A stretch of 64,000 nucleotides of DNA from positions 1-64,000 of the forward strand of contig DEMN01000012.1 of assembly GCA_002359215.1 (NCBI GenBank), given 5' to 3'. Shown piece by piece: positions 27,603 through 35,300 of this stretch. The notes beneath the pieces were generated by a model. That model had not been told where the DNA came from. It saw only the letters and a list, made by a program, of their open reading frames with translations, and ran no database searches. How positions within the stretch are numbered: position 1 is the stretch's first letter; each line of letters begins with the position of its first letter. A program made the position numbers and the translations under genes. Origin of the DNA: Flavobacteriales bacterium UBA2669 (lineage in GTDB: Bacteria; Bacteroidota; Bacteroidia; Flavobacteriales_E; Vicingaceae).

Positions 27603-27610
27603 CAAATATA
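27603..27610 (-). promoter_or_regulatory. Candidate -7 element of the peptidase S74 operon
   Basis: On the minus strand this reads TATATTTG, an exact TAnnTTTG match, 53 bp before the start codon. No TTG box at the standard distance was found. Confidence 0.45.
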
Positions 27611-27721
27611 AACTTAATTTTCAGTATGAAATGTTAATTTTAAGTATTTTTTTCTTTGACGAAAATAAAATTACTTAGGTTGCTTAGATTGTTCCAAATT
27701 AGAAGATATAAGTAAAACAAT

Positions 27722-27774
27722 TAACTAAAGATATAGCTAATAGTAAATAAAAAAAATAATTATATCTTTAGTTA
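27722..27774. repeat. Long inverted repeat with 24-25-base loop
   Basis: TAACTAAAGATATA (27722-27735) is the perfect reverse complement of TATATCTTTAGTTA (27761-27774). An additional direct copy of CAATTAACTAAA occurs at about 27789-27800. No T-run follows on either side, so it is not an obvious terminator; it lies between the promoter of the S74 operon and the 3' end of the DUF4293 gene. Confidence 0.5.
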
Positions 27775-27824
27775 TTAAAAGAAAAATGCAATTAACTAAA
27801 ACGATATTAATCAAGTGTCTATAT

Positions 27825-28304
27825 TTATCTAAGCCTATCAGCAGAACGAACTAATTCATCGTCTTTTTTGATAAAACGAATGGTTAAGTAAGTAAAAACT
27901 ATTGAGATAACAGGAATAACAATACCAATTTTATAACTAATAGAAACTTGATCTTTTGGAGTTTGACTTAAAAATGACTTAGCAGCATCACTATAAAAAA
28001 ATAGGGCAGCAAGTTCAAGTGTTAAAAGTAACATTAAAAATTTTGAAAGTTTTATTTGTAATGGTCTATTTTTGTATAGAAAAATAATAATTCCCGAAAG
28101 TAATGTGATGATGATACTCATAACGCCTATGCCAATATTACTTTTTAATGGTTTTTTTGTATTGTTTTCCATTTCAAACACATTAAATGCATCCATGGTG
28201 TAAAAGCTCTCATAATTAATAATTTCTATGATTGGTGTAAATAGAAAAATAACTCCTGATAAGGCTATAACTAATAAGAATAAAGATTGAATGCGTTGTA
28301 TCAT
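27825..28304 (-). CDS. DUF4293 family membrane protein
   Basis: A 159-residue protein with four predicted transmembrane helices (about 8-25, 55-77, 86-104 and 122-145). The MIQRIQSL N-terminus and the IKKDDELVRSADRLR C-terminus are the hallmarks of DUF4293, a Bacteroidota-specific family of unknown role. It is transcribed divergently from the sirtuin gene; a -7 element lies 17 bp upstream. Confidence 0.88.
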   Translation of the reverse strand: MIQRIQSLFLLVIALSGVIFLFTPIIEIINYESFYTMDAFNVFEMENNTKKPLKSNIGIGVMSIIITLLSGIIIFLYKNRPLQIKLSKFLMLLLTLELAALFFYSDAAKSFLSQTPKDQVSISYKIGIVIPVISIVFTYLTIRFIKKDDELVRSADRLR

Positions 28305-28320
28305 AATATTTTAGTTTTGA

Positions 28321-28328
28321 CAAAACTA
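28321..28328 (-). promoter_or_regulatory. Candidate -7 element of the DUF4293 gene
   Basis: On the minus strand this reads TAGTTTTG, an exact TAnnTTTG match, ending 16 bp before the start codon at 28304. Confidence 0.45.
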
Positions 28329-28375
28329 CATAATTTTTAAAAATAAATGTTTTTTGATAAGCTTGAAAGAAAAAT

Positions 28376-28406
28376 TTGTAAAGTTGTTTAACTAACATTA
28401 GCTTTG
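28376..28406 (+). promoter_or_regulatory. Promoter of the sirtuin gene
   Basis: TTG at 28376-28378, a 20-base spacer, and TAGCTTTG at 28399-28406: both halves of the Bacteroidota promoter match with proper spacing. The start codon is 18 bp further on. Confidence 0.6.
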
Positions 28407-28424
28407 TTTATCTAAAAAAAATTC

Positions 28425-29123
28425 ATGAAACAAAAAATTGTAGTTTTTACAGGTGCTGGAGTTAGTGCTGAAAGTGGTATTCAGACCTTTAGAGATGGTG
28501 ATGGGTTATGGGAAAATTATGATATACAACAAGTAGCAACTCCAGAAGCTTGGAATAAAAACCCAAGATTGGTATTGGATTTTTACAATGAACGAAGAAA
28601 ACAAGTGTTAAAAGCACAACCAAACGAGGCTCATCAATCACTTGTTTTATTGGAGCAAAATTTTGATGTTCAAATTGTTACTCAAAATATTGATGATTTA
28701 CATGAAAGAGCAGGTTCTAAAAAAGTGTTGCATCTCCACGGAGAAATTTTAAAGGCTCGGAGTACTTTTGATGATGAGCTTTATGATTGGAAAAAACCTA
28801 TCTTGAAGCTAGGAGATAAATGTCCGAAAGGATACCAACTTCGCCCCCATGTAGTGTGGTTTGGTGAGCCTGTACCTAATATGTTTGAAGCGGAAAAAGT
28901 TTGTGAAAAAGCCACTATTTTGATAGTTATTGGCACTTCGTTAAATGTTTATCCTGCTGCCAATATTGTAAATTTTGTTCCTGCTAATTGTAACAAATAT
29001 TTAGTAGATCCAAAAAAACCTTCATCATTTTTAGAAAACAAAACCAAGTTTATACAAAAGAAAGCAGGAGAGGGGGTTGCTGAATTGGTTGGTCAATTAT
29101 TGTCTTTAAAAGAACAAGTTTAA
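28425..29123 (+). CDS. cobB: NAD-dependent protein deacylase (sirtuin, class III-like)
   Basis: A 232-residue sirtuin removing acyl groups from lysines with NAD+ as co-substrate. NAD-binding TGAGVSAESG at residues 9-18, TQNID at 86-90 and catalytic His105 in HLHGE. Tyr54 and Arg57 (FYNERR) form the Tyr-x-x-Arg pair that favours succinyl/malonyl-lysine in class III sirtuins. The region between HGE and LRPHVVWFGE has one Cys only, so the usual four-cysteine zinc ribbon is absent and shortened. It converges with queG, with a 6-bp gap. Confidence 0.93.
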   Translation: MKQKIVVFTGAGVSAESGIQTFRDGDGLWENYDIQQVATPEAWNKNPRLVLDFYNERRKQVLKAQPNEAHQSLVLLEQNFDVQIVTQNIDDLHERAGSKKVLHLHGEILKARSTFDDELYDWKKPILKLGDKCPKGYQLRPHVVWFGEPVPNMFEAEKVCEKATILIVIGTSLNVYPAANIVNFVPANCNKYLVDPKKPSSFLENKTKFIQKKAGEGVAELVGQLLSLKEQV

Positions 29124-29129
29124 ATTATT

Positions 29130-30065
29130 TTACTTTTTCGAAATCGCTTCTATATTTCTTTTTAATCCACTGAACTTGGTTCTTTTTACGGCAGATTTTT
29201 TAAAAATTTCATTAAAAATATCTTGAGTAATTTCTTTCCATTCTTTTTTGCTGTAGTTTAATAATCTACTGTCGGGAGCAAAAAGTGGTTCTTGGTGCGG
29301 AGTAGAAAACCTATTCCACGGACAAACATCCTGGCAAATGTCGCAACCAAAAATCCAATCGTTAAAATTTTTAGTGTATTCTTTTGGCAATAACTCACCT
29401 TTCAATTCTATGGTGAAATAAGAGATACATTTGCTTCCGTCAATAATATTAGTAGGTAAAATGGCATTGGTCGGACAGGCATCAATACAAGCGGTACAAG
29501 AACCACAATAATCCTTTATAGGAGAATCATATTGTAATTCAACATCTAAAATAATTTCTGCCAAAAAGAAAAAAGAGCCTTGATTTTTATTGATGAGCAT
29601 GGTGTTTTTTCCTACCCAACCTAATCCGCTTTTTTTTGCCCAAGCTCTTTCTAAAATTGGGGCTGAGTCGGTAAAAACACGAGCATTAATTTCTCCAATT
29701 TCATTAATTAATAGTTGTAAAAAAGTTTTAAGTTTATCTTTTATAATAAAATGATAGTCTTTTCCGTAAGCGTATTTACTAATTTGAAAACTGTCTTTTC
29801 GTTGTTCTTTTTCAGGGAAGTAGTTGTACATTAGCGAAATAACCGATTTGCTGCCTTCAACTAGTTTGGTGGGATCTAAACGTTTTTCAAAATGGTTTTC
29901 CATGTATTGCATGCTGCCGTGCATGTTGTTGGAAAGCCATTTTTCAAGTCGAGGAGCTTCTTCTTCTAAAAATTCAGCTTTTGAAATACCGCAAAAAGAA
30001 AAACCTAATTCCGTAGCTTTTTGCTTGATGAATTGGGTATTCTTTTCTGTTACATTTTTGTTCAA
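29130..30065 (-). CDS. queG: Epoxyqueuosine reductase
   Basis: Reduces epoxyqueuosine to queuosine at the wobble base of GUN-anticodon tRNAs, using cobalamin and two [4Fe-4S] clusters. The cysteine motifs are CGSCTACIDACP and CDICQDVCPWN, with SKCISYFTIE between. GISKAEFLEEEAPRLE is typical of the N-terminus. I prefer the TTG at 30065, which gives 311 residues, the usual family length, and starts 5 bp after the upstream stop; the ATG at 30113 would give 327 residues and overlap that gene by 44 bp. Part of a three-gene minus-strand run. Confidence 0.92.
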   Translation of the reverse strand: MNKNVTEKNTQFIKQKATELGFSFCGISKAEFLEEEAPRLEKWLSNNMHGSMQYMENHFEKRLDPTKLVEGSKSVISLMYNYFPEKEQRKDSFQISKYAYGKDYHFIIKDKLKTFLQLLINEIGEINARVFTDSAPILERAWAKKSGLGWVGKNTMLINKNQGSFFFLAEIILDVELQYDSPIKDYCGSCTACIDACPTNAILPTNIIDGSKCISYFTIELKGELLPKEYTKNFNDWIFGCDICQDVCPWNRFSTPHQEPLFAPDSRLLNYSKKEWKEITQDIFNEIFKKSAVKRTKFSGLKRNIEAISKK

Positions 30066-30069
30066 AATG

Positions 30070-30843
30070 TTAGCTGTTTTGTTTAAGGGTGAAACTACGT
30101 TCTCCTGAATCATTAAAAGGTCCGGGAATTAATTTTCCTATTTTATCAATGAGTTCTATTCGGATAGTATTTTTGTTTTGGGTTAAACCATCAATTTGAT
30201 AAGAAGCCCATTTATCAACAATAATGGAAGTAGTTCCGTTAAAGGTTACTTTTATTTTGTTGCCGTTTTCGCTTAACGAAGTATTTACCAAGCAAAAGTC
30301 TAAAATAGCAATGTTGTTTTGAGGTAAGTAATAGAATAAATGAGCTTGTTTTTCATCAAAAAGTACTTCATCATTTAAAACGATATTTTTAAGTAAGGTT
30401 GCATTGTTGGTCTTAATACCTAAGTTGTTTTCATTACTTAAAAAAGCTAAGAAAACATTGTTGCCCGATAAAAATTCTTGTTCTATTTTAGTGTTAGAGT
30501 GGGTGGCAATGGTGTAATTGTTTTGAATGGTGGTGATGTTATAATTTTGGTTGTTTTCAATGCTAAATTGAAGTAAGTTAATGCCTTCTTTAAATGAAAT
30601 ATTGGTTAATGTTAAAACACTTTCTTTATTGTTTTTGGTTGGTTTTATTTCGGTAAGTGTAATTCCATCGGCAGAAAATGTGGCAATATCACTATCTGCT
30701 TTTTGTTCAATAATTAAAGATGTTTGGGTGTTTTCTTTAGAGGAAGAAGCTTCATCAGAAGTTTCTTTTTTATTGCTATTGTTGGTGTTACAAGCAAACA
30801 AAAAGGTTAAAACAATAAGAGAAAACGTTTTAAATCTCATCAT
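30070..30843 (-). CDS. Predicted lipoprotein of unknown function
   Basis: A 257-residue protein with a lipoprotein signal (hydrophobic run then Leu-Phe-Ala-Cys, lipid site near Cys18). A Ser/Glu/Lys-rich linker follows (about 20-45), then a globular, strand-rich domain resembling a beta-sandwich fold without catalytic motif. I do not recognise the family. It starts 7 bp after the biotin-carrier gene and stops just before queG, so it is the middle gene of the operon. An alternative ATG lies one codon further in. Confidence 0.6.
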   Translation of the reverse strand: MMRFKTFSLIVLTFLFACNTNNSNKKETSDEASSSKENTQTSLIIEQKADSDIATFSADGITLTEIKPTKNNKESVLTLTNISFKEGINLLQFSIENNQNYNITTIQNNYTIATHSNTKIEQEFLSGNNVFLAFLSNENNLGIKTNNATLLKNIVLNDEVLFDEKQAHLFYYLPQNNIAILDFCLVNTSLSENGNKIKVTFNGTTSIIVDKWASYQIDGLTQNKNTIRIELIDKIGKLIPGPFNDSGERSFTLKQNS

Positions 30844-30849
30844 ATAAAA

Positions 30850-31353
30850 TTATTCAAAATTGAGTAATAGTTGATTTTTTTCTACTGCCTGACTAGTTTT
30901 AACAGCAATACTTTTTATAACACCATCGGTCGGAGATTTAATAACATTTTCCATTTTCATGGCCTCTAAAATAAGTAGCGCATCACCTTTTTTTACTTCT
31001 TTTCCAATTTCCACATCAATAGAAAGCACTAACCCAGGCATAGGAGCTTTTAAGTCACTAACTTTGGTAACTAATAAATTGTCCATGCCTAAACTATGTA
31101 AGAGATCATCAAATTTATCTTTCAATTGAAACTTGTACTTTAAGCCATTAATCTTTACGAAGACAGTTTTCTCTTCGAGGTTAAGTTTTAGAAGCTCAAG
31201 GTTATATGATTTGTTGTCTTTTATAACATGAAAAAGATTGTTTTTTATCTTTTTTATATCCCAGTTAAAAGGAGTTCCATCAATTGTTCCTGATAATGCG
31301 TTTTTATCAAACTCAACATTAAATTCTCTTTTGTTTTCGCTTATTACCTTCAT
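30850..31353 (-). CDS. Biotin carboxyl carrier protein of an acyl-CoA carboxylase
   Basis: A 167-residue protein whose C-terminal half (about 98-167) is a biotinyl/lipoyl domain. Lys133 in EAMKM is the biotin attachment site; the surrounding APMPGLVLSIDVEIG and KKGDALLILEAMKMENVIKSP match biotin carriers of acetyl-/propionyl-CoA carboxylases rather than lipoyl domains. The N-terminal half has strands that may contact the carboxylase core. No biotin carboxylase or carboxyltransferase gene lies nearby. A propionyl-CoA carboxylase partner would fit the methylmalonyl-CoA mutase at 48.8 kb, which is inference. Confidence 0.9.
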   Translation of the reverse strand: MKVISENKREFNVEFDKNALSGTIDGTPFNWDIKKIKNNLFHVIKDNKSYNLELLKLNLEEKTVFVKINGLKYKFQLKDKFDDLLHSLGMDNLLVTKVSDLKAPMPGLVLSIDVEIGKEVKKGDALLILEAMKMENVIKSPTDGVIKSIAVKTSQAVEKNQLLLNFE

Positions 31354-31392
31354 TTAAACACCTAATTTAGCAGATTAATAATTTTTAGAACA

Positions 31393-31400
31393 CAAAAATA
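31393..31400 (-). promoter_or_regulatory. Candidate -7 element of the biotin carrier/lipoprotein/queG operon
   Basis: On the minus strand this reads TATTTTTG, an exact TAnnTTTG match, 39 bp before the start at 31353. Confidence 0.45.
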
Positions 31401-31421
31401 ACAATAATAATTACTTATAAA

Positions 31422-32186
31422 ATGACATTAAATTTTAAAAAAGAAGGAAATGCTTCGGAATCGCTTATAATATTGCATGGTTTATTTGGATCGTTAGATA
31501 ATTGGATGACTTTTGCTAAGCAAATGAGTCAGTATTTTACAGTTTATTTGTTAGATGCCAGAAATCATGGACAATCTTTCCATAGTGATGAATTTACGTA
31601 TGAATGTATGGCCAAAGATGTAAAAGATTTTATGGAGGAACAGCAAATTGAGGAAACTGTTGTTTTGGGACATTCGATGGGAGGTAAAACAGCTATGCAG
31701 TTTGCATTTAATTACCCTCATTTAGTAAAAAAATTAATAGTAGCAGATATTGCTCCAAAAGCTTATCCTGTGCATCATGATGAAATTATTAAAGGATTGC
31801 AATCATTAGACTTTAGTGTGATAAAAACCAGAGGAGAAGCAGATGAGAAATTGGCTGAAAGCATACCTAATTTAGCAGTTCGTCAGTTTTTGCTGAAAAA
31901 CATGTATTGGAAAGAAAAAGAACAATTAGCTTGGAGATTTAATTTAGATGTAATCGCAGAAAAAATTTTAAATGTAGGAATAGAAATAAAAGCACCGTTT
32001 CCATTTAGTGAGCCTACTTTGTTTGTTAGGGGAGAGCGTTCTAACTATGTGTTAGATGAGGATGTAAGTGATATTAAAAATATTTTTCCTAATATGAAAT
32101 TGGAAACGATTAGCGGTTCTGGGCATTGGATTCATGCTGAAAAACCTAAGGAATTTGTAAAGGTTGTCGAAGCATTTCTTTTATAA
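31422..32186 (+). CDS. Alpha/beta-fold hydrolase, YbfF-like esterase
   Basis: A 254-residue alpha/beta hydrolase without signal peptide. Oxyanion-hole HG at residues 19-20 (LHGLFGSLDNW), DARNHGQS at 45-52, nucleophile Ser85 in GHSMGG, and a catalytic His near residue 235 in GSGHWIHAEKP. These match the YbfF family of acyl-CoA/short-chain esterases. The true substrate is unknown. It is divergent from the biotin carrier operon. Confidence 0.9.
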   Translation: MTLNFKKEGNASESLIILHGLFGSLDNWMTFAKQMSQYFTVYLLDARNHGQSFHSDEFTYECMAKDVKDFMEEQQIEETVVLGHSMGGKTAMQFAFNYPHLVKKLIVADIAPKAYPVHHDEIIKGLQSLDFSVIKTRGEADEKLAESIPNLAVRQFLLKNMYWKEKEQLAWRFNLDVIAEKILNVGIEIKAPFPFSEPTLFVRGERSNYVLDEDVSDIKNIFPNMKLETISGSGHWIHAEKPKEFVKVVEAFLL

Positions 32187-32277
32187 GAACATTTTCATAG
32201 AATAGATTGTTGCAACGTTTGTTAGTGGATTTGCGTCTCAATACAATAACAATAGAACAAAAATAATTTAAATAGGA

Positions 32278-32299
32278 AAATGCAACAAATATTGCATTT
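32278..32299. promoter_or_regulatory. Inverted repeat over the -33 region, candidate sprB operator
   Basis: AAATGCAA (32278-32285) and TTGCATTT (32292-32299) form a perfect 8-bp inverted repeat with 6 bases between. The right half includes the putative -33 TTG at 32292-32294. Another TTGCAA occurs upstream near 32210. Confidence 0.5.
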
Positions 32300-32321
32300 C
32301 GTAACATTTTTTGTATTATTG
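32292..32321 (+). promoter_or_regulatory. Candidate promoter of the giant adhesin/sprF operon
   Basis: TTG at 32292-32294, a 19-base spacer, then TATTATTG at 32314-32321 (one mismatch to TAnnTTTG) followed by TCG. The start codon is 32 bp further on. Confidence 0.45.
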
Positions 32322-32352
32322 TCGTAACAAATCGTTTAATAAAAAAAACTGA

Positions 32353-35300
32353 ATGAAATTTATTAAGATATGTATGGTTGTCTTTACTTTAGTAATTTCA
32401 ACCATATCCTTTAACTTATTTGCTGCTGATTTTTATTGGGTAGGCAATTCAGGTAGTTGGAATAATCCATCTCACTGGTCGTTAAGCAGTGGTGGGCAGG
32501 GAGGGGTAGGAGTTCCTTCAACAAATGATAATGTTATTTTCGATAATTTATCAATCACACAACCTTCAGAGATAGTTATTAATCAACAAGCCAGTTGTGC
32601 TTCATTTCAGGTGCAAACTACGCATAAAGTTATTTTTTCATCTAATAATGTTGCTAAACTAAACATAAATGGAGATTTTCAGGTTAATGAAAATTATGAA
32701 AATCAATTTTATGGAAGAACTATTTTTATATCTAATCAATCCGAAACACAAATAAATACTAATAGAGTTACATTTTTAGGTGATGTTGAATTTAATGCTT
32801 CTTCTAAATTTAACTTAATTAGTGATTTAATCTTAACAGATTCCAACTTTATTTACCTTAAAAAAGGAGAGTTAGTAATTGAAAATGTTACTGTTTATTC
32901 TGGTGGCATTGATGTTCGAAGCAATAGTGTAAAGAAAATCACAACTAAAAATGCGGTAATTTACAATCATCAAAAAGCTCGGTTTGATGCTGGTAATTTT
33001 ATTCTGAAGAATGAGGCTTCTAATATTATTATTTTTAGACAAGCTCAGGATGTAAATACAGGAATTCTTGATAAAGAAAAAATTACATTTAGTAATGGTT
33101 CTAAGCTCACCAATACTTGTGGTGCAGTGCCATTTACTATAACAACCTCAGTATTATCTAATTATAATGGATACGGTGTTTCTTGTCAAGGCGTTTGCGA
33201 TGCCATAGTTTATGTAGATATAACTGGTGGAGTTGGCCCATTTAATATATTATGGATAGGTTATGGTTCTACGAATGACACACTATACAATGCTTGTCAG
33301 GGAAATGTAGGTGTGCAAGTTACAGATATGGGGCAAAACCCTCCATTTGGAACTCAATGTACTGATCAGGTAAATGTTACTAATCCAATAGCTTTAGCAA
33401 TTAACTTAATTGGAATTATACAACCTACATGTAACGGAGATTGTGATGGAGCAATTGGAACCAATGTAGCCTTTGGTGTTTCACCTTACTCAATTTCTTG
33501 GGTGCAAGTCCCTGATACTACACAAACAATAACCAATATATGTGCAGGTGGTTATGATATTAATGTTGTTGACGCTAATGGATGTACAGCATCTCAAAAC
33601 TTTGTTCTTACAGAACCTGCTCCTTTAACTTTTCAGTTAGACAGTACAAACATTAACTGCTTTGGAACATGCACAGGAACTGCAACAGTGTCTAATGAGG
33701 CAGGAGCAAACGGACCTCCATACTCTTATTCTTGGTTGCCTAATGGAGAAATAACTTCAGGGATTACTAATTTATGCCCTGGAGTATATACCGTTACCGT
33801 TTCTGATGGTGATGGATGTTCAACAACAGATAGTGTAAACATTACTATTCCTAACCAATTACAATGGGATACTACTGCTCAAAATGTTAGTTGTGGTGGA
33901 GTTTGTGATGGCTCAATTACGGTAAATATTTTAAGTGGAGGAACAGCACCTTTTACGCATAATTGGAGTACCGGAACAACTAATAATGGGGTGTCTTCAA
34001 CAATTTCAGGCTTGTGTGCTGGAACTTATACAGACTCTATAGTTGACGGAAATGGTTGTGATACAGTTATCACCATAATTATTACAGAACCGGATACCTT
34101 ATTAACTTCAACTATTTCTTCAAATGTTACATGTTTTAGTGATTGTGATGGTTATGCAGTAACTACAACTACAGGAGGAACTCCTGTTTATACTTATACA
34201 TGGTCATCAATTCCTGCAGGGTTGCCATTTAGCGGACAAGGAACAGATTCTATTTTTAATTTATGTCCGGGACAGTATGTTGTGAGCATAGTTGATGCCA
34301 ATAATTGTTCAACATCAGATACTATAACCATAACAGAACCTGCATTATTGGTTGCTAATCCTAGTAGTACAGATATGTCTTGTAATGGAGTTTGTGATGG
34401 TAGTGTAACTGCTAATCCAACAGGAGGAACCACGCCTTATTCTTATGTTTGGACTGGTCCGGGAGGTCCTTATAATACACAGTCTGTTAATAGTTTGTGT
34501 GCAGGAACTTATGTGGTAACTGTTACAGATTCTAATAATTGTGTAGTGATAGATAGTGTGACAGTAACTTCTCCACAACCGTTAGCTATCACTACTAATA
34601 AAACAGATATGTCTTGTAATGGAGTTTGTGATGGAACAGCTACAGCAACAATTACAGGAGGAACTACTCCTTTTACTATAGTTTGGACAAGTGTTCCTTT
34701 AGGTCAGGTTGCTGCAGGTCAGGGAACAACCTCTATTTCTGCTCTTTGTGCGGGAACTTACACTATAAATGTTACCGATTCTAATGGATGTACTGCAAAT
34801 ACTTCTGTTGTAATAAATGAACCAGCAAGCATAAATGCTAATTTAACACAAACGGAAGTTACTTGTAATGGAGGCTGTGATGCATCTGCAACTATAACTC
34901 CATCAGGTGGTATCGCACCATACTCTGTTTCATGGAATGGATTTGCTTTTGTCCCAGTAGTAGGTGGGTTTAATACTATAAATGGATTATGTGCAGGTAA
35001 TCATACAGTTATTGTTAGAGATGCAAATAATTGTACTACAACAATTAATTTTACTATTACTGAGCCCGCTGCACTAATAACAACCACAACAGGAACTGAC
35101 TTAGCTTGTAATGGAATTTGTAATGGTACTGCAACAACCACTCCTTCAGGAGGAAGTGGTACATATACTTATACTTGGACAACAATACCTGCGGGACTTA
35201 CTTTTACTGGTCAAGGTACAAACGCTATAACCAATCTTTGTGCAGGGACTTATATTGTTAATATTACAGACACATCAAATTGTTCAGTTAACGATACTAT

